A stretch of 64,000 bases of DNA from Candidatus Gastranaerophilales bacterium (GTDB taxonomy: Bacteria > Cyanobacteriota > Vampirovibrionia > Gastranaerophilales > Gastranaerophilaceae): the NCBI GenBank assembly GCA_944322945.1, contig CALUQN010000007.1, positions 1 through 64,000 on the forward strand, written 5' to 3'. The position numbers and the translations under genes are program-made. The notes under the pieces were generated by a model. That model saw only the letters and a list, made by a program, of their open reading frames with translations, was not told where the DNA came from and searched no databases. Positions 16,513-26,008 of this stretch are shown in pieces (position 1 is the stretch's first letter; every line of letters begins with the position of its first letter).

Positions 16513-17668
16513 AGAAAGACAACATACCATGACTGAACAAAAAAAGAAAATTAAAGTAGCATTTCCTCATATGGGAATAATTTATATAGCCTGGGCGGCA
16601 GCGCTCAGAAAAGTTGGCTGTGAAGCTTTTATTCCGCCATACACCAGCAAAAAGACGCTTTCTCTCGGAACTAAATACTCTCCGGAAGCTATCTGTCTGC
16701 CGTATAAACTCATTCTCGGAAACTTTATAGAAGCAATAGAAGGCGGAGCGGATTACGTTGCAATGATATCATCCCCCGGTTGCTGCCGTCTGGGTGAATA
16801 CGGCAACTGCATAAAAAACGCTCTGGATGATATGGGATATCACGCAAATTACATTGAACTTACCCTTTATGACGGAATTAAAGGGATGTATGATTTTCTC
16901 AAAAAAATCAGCGGGAAAAATGACCCGGTGCTCTTTTTGAGAGCTATCCTCATCGCTATAAGAAAAGTTTTTATATGCGATGAACTTGAGCGGAAACTTG
17001 CATACTACAGCGCAAGAGAAGTTCATCAGGGAGATGCAGAAAAACATTTTAACAAAGCTCTCAAACTCATTGATGAAGCAAATACCACAAAAAAACTTTT
17101 GAAAGCTCAGAAACAAGCACTTGCAGAAATTGCAAAAACTGAAATTGATGAAAAACGCGAAATTCTGCACGTTGATATTACTGGCGAAATTTATCTGGTA
17201 TGCGACAGTTTTTCAAACCAGAACCTTGCCAAAGAGCTTGCAAAAATGGGAGTAGAAACAAGAAAAAGCCTGACAGTCAGCGGATTTTTAAAAGATGCAA
17301 TTATACCTAAAATTTTCAGAAAAGGTGAGACACACCTGCAGAGAGCTTTTCGTCTGGCAAAACCGTATCTGAGCAGAGATATCGGGGGAGACGCACTGGA
17401 ATGTGTATCTGACGTTGCGTATGCAAATGAAAGAGGCATCGACGGTATTATTCACATCAGCCCGTTCACCTGCATGCCGGAAATTATGTCACAAAACATT
17501 TTCCCAGCAATGAGAGAAAATTGTGATATTCCGATTTTGCCTTTAATTATGGATGAACAGACAGGGAAGGCCGGATATCTGACAAGGCTTGAGGCTTTTG
17601 TTGACCTTATGCGCAGACGCAAACGCAAAAATCAGCTTAGCCAAAAACAGGTTGAAATTGCTAAGTAA
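16505..17668 (+). CDS. 2-hydroxyacyl-CoA dehydratase-like protein (activase-associated, COG3581 type)
   Basis: 387 residues. KVAFPHMGIIYIAWAAAL, TSKKTLSLGTKYSPEAICLPYKLILGNFIEA and SSPGCCRLGEYG match the C-terminal part of the large acyl-CoA dehydratase activase proteins and stand-alone CoA-activase-related proteins. Cysteines in AICLPYK, SPGCCR and ISPFTCMPE are candidate Fe-S ligands. Related two-component systems pair such a protein with an ATPase like the one at 7205 for low-potential reduction; the substrate is unknown. The first ATG overlaps gcvPB by 8 bases; a second ATG at 16529 is an equally good start. It is the last gene of the sigma-gcvPB unit. Confidence 0.75.
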   Translation: MNKERQHTMTEQKKKIKVAFPHMGIIYIAWAAALRKVGCEAFIPPYTSKKTLSLGTKYSPEAICLPYKLILGNFIEAIEGGADYVAMISSPGCCRLGEYGNCIKNALDDMGYHANYIELTLYDGIKGMYDFLKKISGKNDPVLFLRAILIAIRKVFICDELERKLAYYSAREVHQGDAEKHFNKALKLIDEANTTKKLLKAQKQALAEIAKTEIDEKREILHVDITGEIYLVCDSFSNQNLAKELAKMGVETRKSLTVSGFLKDAIIPKIFRKGETHLQRAFRLAKPYLSRDIGGDALECVSDVAYANERGIDGIIHISPFTCMPEIMSQNIFPAMRENCDIPILPLIMDEQTGKAGYLTRLEAFVDLMRRRKRKNQLSQKQVEIAK

Positions 17669-17711
17669 TTCAGATATTAAAATATAATAACAAATGAGGT
17701 ATAACTAAATT

Positions 17712-18548
17712 ATGATAAAATTGTTTAAAGATTCTTTCGGAATTACTTATTATAATATTATACTTGCGACGCCGCTTGTGTTGTTTATGGTAATCGTCAG
17801 CATGTATCTCGGTTTTTCCAAAAATACTGTTGATACACTGCCGGAGATGTTTTTGTCAATATTCACACTGTGGGTAATGTTTGGAGCATTTTTGGCTGCG
17901 TGGTTTTTTATGGTGAAAAAAGCCGTTAAAAATTCAAAATCAGTGTTCATAATGGATGAAGATCAGGCAAAAGCGTCGTTTAATTTGATGAAAGAAATTC
18001 CGACGGGGATAGGAAGTTATTTTCTGTCATTCTTAGGATTTTTGATAATTTTTCTTGTTATCCTGATACTCTGGGGCGGAATTGTCTACAATATCGGGCA
18101 ATCCGTAATCGGCGGGCTTAATCTGGATGCTGCTCAGATGAAAGAACCTATTGCATCAATTCAAGAACTCGGTGTTTTTATTGACAGTCTGTCGCAAGAA
18201 CAGCTGCTAAAACTCAGCAAATGGAGCTTTTTAATTTTTATTTCTAACGCTTTATTCTCATTTTTGCTTATGCTGTGGGCGCCGGAAATTCTGTTTGCAG
18301 ACAAAAATCCACTGACTGCACTGTTCAAATCAATAAAAAAACTATTTGTTAAATTTCTCAAATCACTAAAATTGTTTATATATATATCATGCTTAAATTT
18401 TGTATTGTCTTTCTTAAACACATTTGCAATACTCAATCCGATTACATATTTTCTGATGATGATAATCTACTTCTATTTTATTGTATATCTGGTTGTGCTA
18501 GTATTTTTGTATTATGAGCGTGAATTCTGCGAAGAAAACAAAGAGTAA
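17712..18548 (+). CDS. Multi-pass membrane protein of unknown function
   Basis: 278 residues. Hydrophobic segments at about 14-35, 45-68, 103-125, 170-192, 215-240 and 245-268 suggest five or six membrane passes, with a Lys-rich loop at 200-215. No catalytic motif is visible. It resembles generic membrane proteins with YciC/DUF4013-like layout, but I cannot assign a family. GAGG lies 11 bases before the ATG. It ends inside miaA (35-base overlap), so the two are cotranscribed. Confidence 0.7.
   Translation: MIKLFKDSFGITYYNIILATPLVLFMVIVSMYLGFSKNTVDTLPEMFLSIFTLWVMFGAFLAAWFFMVKKAVKNSKSVFIMDEDQAKASFNLMKEIPTGIGSYFLSFLGFLIIFLVILILWGGIVYNIGQSVIGGLNLDAAQMKEPIASIQELGVFIDSLSQEQLLKLSKWSFLIFISNALFSFLLMLWAPEILFADKNPLTALFKSIKKLFVKFLKSLKLFIYISCLNFVLSFLNTFAILNPITYFLMMIIYFYFIVYLVVLVFLYYEREFCEENKE
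18496..18504 (+). promoter_or_regulatory. Possible internal extended -10 before miaA
   Basis: TGCTAGTAT lies 9 bases before the miaA ATG, inside the upstream gene. It resembles the leaderless promoters elsewhere in the window but has a longer gap. Confidence 0.3.
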
Positions 18549-19401
18549 AGTCATAGCCGTAGTAGGTCCTACAGCATCTGGAAAGACGGCATACTCAATT
18601 GAGCTTGCCGAAAAAATCGGCGGAGAAATCATATCAGCAGATTCAAGACTTGTCTATAAAGGTCTTGATATAGGAACGGCAAAACCTACAGTCGCGGAAC
18701 GCAAAGGTATTCCACATTATATGATTGATATTGTGGAACCGGAAGTGGAATATTCGGCAGGACTCTATGTAAAAGAAGCAAGAAAATGTATTGATGACAT
18801 TTTATCACGCGGCAAATCACCTATCATCGCAGGGGGAACCGGATTATATTTCAGAATACTTCTGGAACAGTATGACCTGCCGGAAGTTCCGCCCAATTAC
18901 CAGTTGAGAGAAGAATTAAAAAAACTTGACAGCACGGAGCTGCATTCAATATTGAGGGATTTAGATTCCGAAGCTGCTGATAAAATTTACGAAAACGACA
19001 AAAAAAAATTAATCCGTTATATTGAAATAATTAAGTCTACCGGTAAAAAAATAAGCGAATCCAGAGGAATTTCAGAACCTGAATTTGATGTGGAATGGAT
19101 TGGATGCAATTTTCCGAGGGATATTCTATATGAAAGAATAAACAAACGGGTTGATATGATGATTGAAAACGGTTTGATAGAAGAAACAAAACAGCTTTTA
19201 AACAAACACGGCAGGATTAACAATCTTTTATATACAATCGGATATCAGGAAATAATCTCATACCTTGACGGTGAAATGACCCTTGATGAGGCGTCAGCTC
19301 TTTTGAAACAAAATTCAAGACGGTATGCCAAACGACAGCTCACCTGGTTCAGAAAAAATGAAAATATAAAGTGGAATCACTATCCGGAGAGATTATCTTA
19401 A
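18514..19401 (+). CDS. miaA: tRNA dimethylallyltransferase
   Basis: 295 residues. It transfers a dimethylallyl group to N6 of A37 in tRNAs that read codons starting with U. P-loop GPTASGKT is at residues 18-25; DSRLVYKGLDIGTAKP and AGGTGLYF are the family's substrate-binding motifs. The C-terminal part holds the usual RRYAKRQLTWFR signature. The gene has no Shine-Dalgarno and lies within the end of the preceding membrane-protein gene, so it either relies on coupling or starts from an internal promoter. Confidence 0.95.
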   Translation: MSVNSAKKTKSKVIAVVGPTASGKTAYSIELAEKIGGEIISADSRLVYKGLDIGTAKPTVAERKGIPHYMIDIVEPEVEYSAGLYVKEARKCIDDILSRGKSPIIAGGTGLYFRILLEQYDLPEVPPNYQLREELKKLDSTELHSILRDLDSEAADKIYENDKKKLIRYIEIIKSTGKKISESRGISEPEFDVEWIGCNFPRDILYERINKRVDMMIENGLIEETKQLLNKHGRINNLLYTIGYQEIISYLDGEMTLDEASALLKQNSRRYAKRQLTWFRKNENIKWNHYPERLS

Positions 19402-19425
19402 CATTACACTAAATTTCTGAATTTA

Positions 19426-19434
19426 TGATAGAAT
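19426..19434 (+). promoter_or_regulatory. Extended -10 promoter for the AsmA-like gene
   Basis: TGATAGAAT with TAGAAT at 19429-19434, within the small inverted repeat GATAGAATACTATC (19427-19440). Transcription would start about 20 bases before the ATG at 19462. Confidence 0.4.
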
Positions 19435-19461
19435 ACTATCAGTAAAGTAAGGATGTGTGAA

Positions 19462-22400
19462 ATGGATATAGATAAAAAAACTTTTATAAAAAAAGTTTCT
19501 ATTATAATTGGTTCAATAATTGGTTGTATTTACATAATATTTCTGGCTTTGCCGTTTGCGGTGAATCCGTTTATCAATAGATATTGCGATACAATATCAG
19601 CTCTTGCTAAAGATACCGCAGGGCTTGATGTAACCCTCAAGAATATAGGTATTGTTACAACACCAAAACTAACAGCCGGAATTAAAGCCGGATATATTAA
19701 CGTAAAACTGCCGACCGGCGACGAGATTGTTTCTGCAAACCACGCAAAATTAAAGATTTCACTCTTACCGCTGATTATAAAGCGCATTGAACTCGACGTA
19801 ATTAAAGCCAGCAATCTGTCTGTCACATTGAATGTTGACGGCAGGGGAAAATTTCAGCTGGAAGAATACCTCACTGACATGTCGACTCAAAATTCAGGAG
19901 ATAAAACGCCTACAGGTACTGAAAATCCGCTTGGCAGCTGGAAACTTTCAAATCACCTTCCGGATATAAGAATTGACGAATACACTCTGAAAATAATAAA
20001 TACCGAAAATTCAAAGGAATCCCTAATCGACGGAAAAGATTTTGTAATCAGTGATTTCATAATAAACAAAAAAATCAAATTAAGCACAACCGGCGAAATG
20101 AAATTTTTAGACAGAAAACAAATTACCTATGATGTAAAATTGTTGAATAAAATCATGCCGGATATTGATTTGAACGAAATGCTGTTTAATACGGTACCGG
20201 AAGCTGATGTCGCTACAACAGAGGCAGTAAATACACCGGCAGTCAGCGCAATACCTGTTAATATTCTTACAATATTGGACGGCCTTGCTAAAATTCATAT
20301 ATCAGGAGATGTTGTTACTGATTTAAAAATCACGGGAAAGCCTGATAACATTATCCTGAACGGAATTTTAAACCTTGATAATTTTACATTTGCCACAGGT
20401 CGCAGTATGCTGCCGAAAGGTCATCTGTATTTAACATTCAAAAACAAAGACATCTCAATTAATTCAGAACTCTATACAGGTTCGGAAGAAAAAACATCAC
20501 TTCTTGGTATAATTAACCACGGCAGAAAGCCGCTTATAGATTTAACCTGCAAATCCGATTTAAACTTTGCGCATCTGTTGTCACTTGTAAACCACCTTAT
20601 GAAATCATTCGGGGTGGAAGAATTTGACACAATGGCAGCAAGCGGAACTTTAAACGCTGATTTCAGAGTTAAATCCGACTTAAAATCCGTACACTCTGAC
20701 GGATATCTTACAATTCCGGAAGAAAACAACGCATATTTGAAATTCAAGCCATACAATATTTCAATTGATAATATTTTTGCTGATATAGATTTTGCAAACA
20801 ATATGCTGAATATAAAAAATGCAGGGTTTGCAGTAGCCGGAAACCCGCTGAAGATTTATGGAACAGTAAAAAATGATTCTACAGTTGACCTGCACCTTTT
20901 GACGTCGGATATTATGTTCAAATCGCTTGTTGCACTGGCGGGACAGGCAAATTTATTAAAAGATAATGATATCAAAAGCGGTGCAATCTCAATTGATGCC
21001 TCACTCGGCGGCAAACTCAACAAATTGCTTCCGGTTATTGACGTAAACCTTAACAATCTTGTTGTGAAGAATATTCCGACCGCAACAACATTGGAACTTC
21101 CTAAAATTAACCTGTCACTGCTCTCGGACGGCACTTCGTTTGAAGGGCTGCTTAATATCGTCGGACTGAGGTTAATCAATCCTATGGCTGTATTGAGCAT
21201 GAGTGATTCTAAAATCGAAATTGATGAAGAAAACATAAATATTTTAACAACATACCTGCTTTTAAATAATTCCACATTGAACTTTTCAGGCGCAATAACT
21301 GATTACATGACAGATAAACTTGCAATGAATATTACAGGAAGCGGAACAATTCCATCAACAGACATTCAGAAATTTTTCCCTGCTGAAATGAAAGCATCTA
21401 TACCGGCGGCCGGTAATCTGCCGCTTTCGCTGGTTATTGTAGGGAACTCAAAAGTTCAAGACATCAATCTGAAACTCACTGCTGACCCGCAGAATTACAT
21501 ATCAATCCTTGACATTGACGCTCTTAAAAATAAAACAACCATAATCAATTCCTTGATGAGAATCTCAAATGACAGCTTAAAATTTCTTGAGACAGGAATT
21601 TTTGCAGACAACTTGAATACACCGGTTCTTACGTTATCCGGTAATGTTAATCACCTGACCTCATCACAAAAATTAAACCTGAATTTGCTTATACCGAAAA
21701 TGATAACAACAAATATTCCGGGATTGGCAAACTCTGAATTGAGCGCAAAAGGTGACATTTTTGTTGCTGGAACAGCAGCGGCTCCAATCCTGAAAGGGGA
21801 TGTAGTTATCCCTTCAATAAAAATACCTGATATGGACTTTTCTGCCGAAAATCTTGTTGCTGACGTAAACGGGCCTGTACTTACAGGTTATGCAACTTTG
21901 AAGAAGCTTCAATCCGGCGGAATAGTTGCAGAAAATCTTGCAGCTGATTTCGGGTTAAAAAATTACGACATATTTTACCTGAAAAATATCACAGGGGACG
22001 CGTTTGACGGAACTATATCCGGCTCGCTTGCGTATGGCTTGTCAACCGCCAAAACAGCATTAAACCTGAATGGCAGTTCTATGAATGCAGAAAAAGCAAT
22101 CCACGGCGCGGCAGGAATTAAAAACGCACTCAGCGGCAAATTGAACTTTAATGCAAAACTCGGACTTTACGCACTTGATTTTGAAGAGATGATGAAATCA
22201 CTAACAGGCGACCTCTCATTTGATATCTCAAGCGGTACTTTTGGCAACATAGGGCGTTTTGACACATTTATCGGTGCTCCTAATATCAACTCAAACAAAA
22301 TACTCTCTGGTGCTGTATCTTCCGTCCTCAATAACGAAACATTGAGGAAAACCGCTGATTTTGCATCAATAAACGGAGAGATGGCATTTGACAGCGGCTG

Positions 22401-22914
22401 GGCAGATATAAATTCAATAAAAGTCAGCGGACCTTATACATCATACTACATTGCCGGACGATATAATCTTTTGAACGGAACAACAAATGCAATAATTCTC
22501 GGCAGACTTTCCTCTGACGTAGTGGCTCTGCTTGGACCGCTTGGGGAACTTTCCGTTGATAAATTAACTGAAAATCTTCCGAAATTCGGGCTTTTAACCT
22601 CCTCCATCATAAAAGCAATGACAACAAATCCGGAAACTGAAAACGTTGCACTCATTCCTGAGTTAACAACAGAAAATACAGGCTCAAAAGAGTTTAAAGT
22701 AGAGTTTAATGGCGGAGTCGACAGTCCTTCTGCGGTTAAGTCCTTCAAATGGCTTGCTCAGGGTGATACATCTTCAATTAATGTTATTGATGTAAAACAG
22801 ACTGCAGTTGATGTTAAAAACCAGCTGAACGAAACAAAAGACGCTATAATGAATGACGTAAAAGACCAGTTTGACGCAGCAAAAGACAATTTGAGAAAAC
22901 TGTTTAGTTTTTAA
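19462..22914 (+). CDS. AsmA-like/TamB-like envelope protein
   Basis: 1150 residues from the ATG at 19462, which has GTAAGG nine bases upstream; the ATG at 19453 is too close to that site. One N-terminal membrane segment (about residues 10-32) is followed by a long periplasmic body of beta-rich repeats. The first 110 residues (AGLDVTLKNIGIVTTPKLTAGIKAGYINVKLP...ANHAKLKISLLPLI) match the AsmA N-terminal domain, and residues 900-1080 look like the AsmA C-terminal domain. Members form hydrophobic grooves thought to carry phospholipids to the outer membrane. It is a single gene; miaA ends 60 bases before. Confidence 0.82.
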   Translation: MDIDKKTFIKKVSIIIGSIIGCIYIIFLALPFAVNPFINRYCDTISALAKDTAGLDVTLKNIGIVTTPKLTAGIKAGYINVKLPTGDEIVSANHAKLKISLLPLIIKRIELDVIKASNLSVTLNVDGRGKFQLEEYLTDMSTQNSGDKTPTGTENPLGSWKLSNHLPDIRIDEYTLKIINTENSKESLIDGKDFVISDFIINKKIKLSTTGEMKFLDRKQITYDVKLLNKIMPDIDLNEMLFNTVPEADVATTEAVNTPAVSAIPVNILTILDGLAKIHISGDVVTDLKITGKPDNIILNGILNLDNFTFATGRSMLPKGHLYLTFKNKDISINSELYTGSEEKTSLLGIINHGRKPLIDLTCKSDLNFAHLLSLVNHLMKSFGVEEFDTMAASGTLNADFRVKSDLKSVHSDGYLTIPEENNAYLKFKPYNISIDNIFADIDFANNMLNIKNAGFAVAGNPLKIYGTVKNDSTVDLHLLTSDIMFKSLVALAGQANLLKDNDIKSGAISIDASLGGKLNKLLPVIDVNLNNLVVKNIPTATTLELPKINLSLLSDGTSFEGLLNIVGLRLINPMAVLSMSDSKIEIDEENINILTTYLLLNNSTLNFSGAITDYMTDKLAMNITGSGTIPSTDIQKFFPAEMKASIPAAGNLPLSLVIVGNSKVQDINLKLTADPQNYISILDIDALKNKTTIINSLMRISNDSLKFLETGIFADNLNTPVLTLSGNVNHLTSSQKLNLNLLIPKMITTNIPGLANSELSAKGDIFVAGTAAAPILKGDVVIPSIKIPDMDFSAENLVADVNGPVLTGYATLKKLQSGGIVAENLAADFGLKNYDIFYLKNITGDAFDGTISGSLAYGLSTAKTALNLNGSSMNAEKAIHGAAGIKNALSGKLNFNAKLGLYALDFEEMMKSLTGDLSFDISSGTFGNIGRFDTFIGAPNINSNKILSGAVSSVLNNETLRKTADFASINGEMAFDSGWADINSIKVSGPYTSYYIAGRYNLLNGTTNAIILGRLSSDVVALLGPLGELSVDKLTENLPKFGLLTSSIIKAMTTNPETENVALIPELTTENTGSKEFKVEFNGGVDSPSAVKSFKWLAQGDTSSINVIDVKQTAVDVKNQLNETKDAIMNDVKDQFDAAKDNLRKLFSF

Positions 22915-23032
22915 AAACTCATATAATTCTTTCTAAAAGTTGAATATTCTTTTTAGTCAGTTAATGAGTGCCGGTTCTGACACAAAAGTGCATCATTTTC
23001 TTTGCCTAATAATTAAATAATAATTAATTTCT

Positions 23033-23061
23033 TTAGACTTTTTTCAAAAATGCGTTAAAAT
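23033..23061 (+). promoter_or_regulatory. clpB promoter
   Basis: TTAGAC (23033-23038), 17-bp spacer, TAAAAT (23056-23061). It leaves a leader of about 33 bases with AAAAGGAG before the ATG. No CIRCE-type inverted repeat is seen nearby. Confidence 0.55.
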
Positions 23062-23100
23062 GTTAATATAGAAATTATTTATTTAAAAGGAGTTGATTAT

Positions 23101-25713
23101 ATGGTTGATTTGAATAGATTTACTAATTATTCGCAAGAAATACTATCTTCGGCTAATGCTATTACAAATTCATACAAAAATACCGAAATGCAGCCGGAGC
23201 ATATTATGCTCGCTATGATAAAAGATTCCGGCATCATTAAAGACTACTTGACTGAACTTAAACTTTTAAATCAAGGGTTTATTGACAGAGTTGTTAATTC
23301 AGCTAAATCTTTTCCTGTTATATCAGGCGTTGTGAACGGGCAGCAGCTTTTCTTATCCAATCAAACAGCGCTGCTTCTTGATTTGGCGGACGAACAGGCG
23401 AATGAACTCAAAGATGAATATATTGATATTGCGGATATTTTGCTTGCGATGACCAAGCTCGACGGCTCTAATATCCAGAAAATTTTATCGGATTTTAAAG
23501 TAAATTCAAACACAGTTTTAAATGCAATGAAAAAAATTAGAGGTAATAAAAAAGTGGATAATAAAAATGCAGAAGATAATATGAAAGCGCTCGAAAAATA
23601 TTCAACAGATTTGACGGCGCTCGCTCGTAAAGGAAAATTAGACCCTGTAATCGGCAGGGATGAAGAGGTAAGACGTATAATTCAGGTTCTGAACAGACGA
23701 ACCAAAAACAACCCTGTCTTGATAGGCGAACCTGGCGTCGGTAAAACAGCAATAGTTGAAGGACTTGCACAGCGTATTGTTCGCGGTGATGTTCCGGAAA
23801 GTTTAAAAGATGTTAAACTGATTTCGCTTGACCTTGGCGCCCTTGTTGCCGGTGCTAAATTCAGAGGAGAGTTTGAAGAACGTTTGAAAGCAGTTTTAAA
23901 AGAAGTTGAAGATTCAAACGGCGAAATCGTTATGTTTATTGATGAACTTCATACGGTTGTCGGTGCCGGTGCTACAGAAGGCTCTATGGATGCAGGCAAC
24001 CTCTTAAAACCAATGCTTGCAAGAGGTGTTTTGAGAACAATCGGTGCAACAACCATTAACGAATACAGAAAGTATATTGAAAAAGACCCGGCTCTTGAAA
24101 GACGATTCCAGCCTGTACTTGTCAACGAACCGAGCATTGAAGATACGATAAGTATTTTGAGAGGGTTAAAAGAAAAATACGAAGTTCACCACGGTGTTCG
24201 CATTCTGGATAGTGCATTAATTCAGGCAGTAAAACTTTCAGATAGATACATCACTGACAGATTTCTTCCTGATAAGGCAATTGACTTGATTGATGAAGCG
24301 GCATCTTCACTGCGTATTGAAATAGATTCAATGCCGGAAGAAATTGATGCGATGATGCGGCAAAAAATCCAGCTTGAAATTGAGCGTGAAGCTCTAAAAA
24401 AAGAAACAAGCGACGAGGCTAAAGCTAAAGTTGAAGATATTTCAAAACATATTGCAACTTTGGAAGAAAAAATTTCCGCAATGAAATGCCAGTGGGAAAA
24501 AGAAAAAGCTTCTATAACAGGTGAAGCAGCCATCAAAGATGAAATTGATCAGGTTAAAAAACAAATTGAAGAAGCAGAACGCAACACTGATTTGCAAACT
24601 GCTGCCGAACTCAAGTACGGCAAACTTATGCAATTGGAAAAACAATTGAAAGAATGCCAGAACCGCGACCGCTCTGAAAATAAACTTCTTAAAGAAGAAA
24701 TTGACGACGAAGATATTGCAAATGTTGTAAGTAAATGGACAGGTATTCCGGTTTCAAAACTTGTTGAAAGTGAAAAACAAAAACTTATCAATATGGAAGA
24801 AATTCTTCACAAACGATTAATCGGTCAGGATGAGGCAGTAGAAACAGTCTCCGATGCAATTCGCCGTGCCCGTTCCGGCTTGAAAGACCCAAAACGTCCG
24901 ATTGGTACATTCCTTTTCTTAGGTCCGACAGGTGTTGGTAAAACAGAACTTGCAAAATCGTTAGCGGAATTTATGTTCAATGATGAGGACGCCCTTATCC
25001 GTATAGATATGTCAGAATATATGGAAAAACATAATGTTGCAAGACTGGTCGGCGCACCTCCGGGATATGTCGGCTACGATGAGGGTGGACAACTAACAGA
25101 AGCTGTCAGAAGAAAACCTTATTCTGTAGTACTGTTTGATGAAATCGAAAAAGCACACCCTGATGTATTCAATATAATGCTTCAAATCTTTGATGACGGA
25201 CGTTTGACAGATTCAAAAGGAAGAACCGTTGATTTTAAAAACACCCTCATTATCATGACAAGCAACATAGGCAGCGACATAATCCTTGAAGATTCTTTGA
25301 ATAAACTTGTAACGCAGAAAGAGTTTGATGATACTAAAGAAAAAGTTATGGCTGTATTGAGAAGCAGATTTAAACCGGAATTCTTAAACAGGATTGATGA
25401 AACAATCTTCTTCAAAGCCTTGACTCTGCAACAATTGTCGGCAATCGTTGATATCCAGATGGATTATTTGAGAAGATTGCTGAAAGATCAAGAACTTGAC
25501 TTTGAAATAACGGAAGAAGCCAAAGAATTTCTTGCAACTCGCGGATTTAATCCTGTATACGGCGCAAGACCGCTGAAACGTGTAATCAGACAAATGGTAG
25601 AAAATCCGTTGTCTAAGCTTATACTTTCACAAAAATTCATGAAAGGTGATAAAGTTATTATCGACGTTGACAATGATGAAATCAAATTCATCAAAGACCG
25701 CGAGCAAGCGTAA
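23101..25713 (+). CDS. clpB: ATP-dependent disaggregase ClpB
   Basis: 870 residues, the usual ClpB length. It threads aggregated proteins through its hexamer with help from DnaK. Order of domains: Clp N-domain (1-150), AAA1 with Walker A GEPGVGKT near 210 and [12 protein letters not shown] after it, a long coiled-coil middle domain (about 400-530, which separates ClpB from ClpA and ClpC), AAA2 with GPTGVGKT near 608 and LFDEIEKAH, and a D2 C-terminal domain. Residue pattern NPVLIGEPG and [13 protein letters not shown] are typical. A good AAGGAG Shine-Dalgarno and its own promoter indicate a single-gene unit. Confidence 0.97.
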   Translation: MVDLNRFTNYSQEILSSANAITNSYKNTEMQPEHIMLAMIKDSGIIKDYLTELKLLNQGFIDRVVNSAKSFPVISGVVNGQQLFLSNQTALLLDLADEQANELKDEYIDIADILLAMTKLDGSNIQKILSDFKVNSNTVLNAMKKIRGNKKVDNKNAEDNMKALEKYSTDLTALARKGKLDPVIGRDEEVRRIIQVLNRRTKNNPVLIGEPGVGKTAIVEGLAQRIVRGDVPESLKDVKLISLDLGALVAGAKFRGEFEERLKAVLKEVEDSNGEIVMFIDELHTVVGAGATEGSMDAGNLLKPMLARGVLRTIGATTINEYRKYIEKDPALERRFQPVLVNEPSIEDTISILRGLKEKYEVHHGVRILDSALIQAVKLSDRYITDRFLPDKAIDLIDEAASSLRIEIDSMPEEIDAMMRQKIQLEIEREALKKETSDEAKAKVEDISKHIATLEEKISAMKCQWEKEKASITGEAAIKDEIDQVKKQIEEAERNTDLQTAAELKYGKLMQLEKQLKECQNRDRSENKLLKEEIDDEDIANVVSKWTGIPVSKLVESEKQKLINMEEILHKRLIGQDEAVETVSDAIRRARSGLKDPKRPIGTFLFLGPTGVGKTELAKSLAEFMFNDEDALIRIDMSEYMEKHNVARLVGAPPGYVGYDEGGQLTEAVRRKPYSVVLFDEIEKAHPDVFNIMLQIFDDGRLTDSKGRTVDFKNTLIIMTSNIGSDIILEDSLNKLVTQKEFDDTKEKVMAVLRSRFKPEFLNRIDETIFFKALTLQQLSAIVDIQMDYLRRLLKDQELDFEITEEAKEFLATRGFNPVYGARPLKRVIRQMVENPLSKLILSQKFMKGDKVIIDVDNDEIKFIKDREQA

Positions 25714-25719
25714 TAAAAG

Positions 25720-25743
25720 ACGTTAGGACGTTAGAACGTTAAG
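25720..25743. repeat. Three tandem ACGTTAG-like units
   Basis: Just after the clpB stop, a 7-9 bp unit (GACGTTAG) occurs three times in a row with small changes. It may be a short satellite or part of a dispersed intergenic element. Confidence 0.45.
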
Positions 25744-25750
25744 TCCGCTG

Positions 25751-25781
25751 CATAAGAGTCAGGCAATGCCTGACTCTTATG
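25751..25781. terminator. Perfect 14-bp hairpin after clpB
   Basis: CATAAGAGTCAGGC (25751-25764), loop AAT, and its exact complement (25768-25781). It lacks a T run on either strand, so it could be a weak terminator, an mRNA 3' end stabiliser or a dispersed palindrome. Confidence 0.5.
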
Positions 25782-25858
25782 TCTACAAAAATGTTATGTC
25801 ATACAAGACTGAAATGTAAAACTTTTATAAGGATATTTTATTTTGGATATTTCAATGA

Positions 25859-25864
25859 TATAAT
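25859..25864 (+). promoter_or_regulatory. Candidate glmS -10 element
   Basis: A consensus TATAAT at 25859-25864 without a convincing -35. The resulting 5' leader, about 138 bases, contains the hairpin at 25964-25983. Confidence 0.35.
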
Positions 25865-25963
25865 TGGCTTATGTCAGTGATAAATTTTGTTCTGACAATA
25901 CAGATTGGGTTTATTATCCAAAATAGAAATAAAAAATAGCGCATTGCGCAGCTGATACTGTAG

Positions 25964-25983
25964 GTCGGATTTACAAATCCGAC
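25964..25983. repeat. Palindromic hairpin in the glmS leader
   Basis: GTCGGATTT (25964-25972), loop AC, AAATCCGAC (25975-25983): a perfect 9-bp stem 26 bases before glmS. It looks like a dispersed palindromic repeat; it does not match the glmS ribozyme. Confidence 0.5.
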
Positions 25984-26008
25984 ATTAAATAAGGGAGCAA
26001 AACAAAAT

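Noticed and set aside
22915-23100. CIRCE/HrcA operator before clpB
   Set aside because: No TTAGCACTC-N9-GAGTGCTAA-like inverted repeat is present.
25930-26008. glmS ribozyme upstream of glmS (AGCGC near 25938)
   Set aside because: Only the first bases resemble the cleavage site. The remaining 70 bases are too short and lack the conserved core, and the local GCGC-ATT-GCGC is a simple hairpin.
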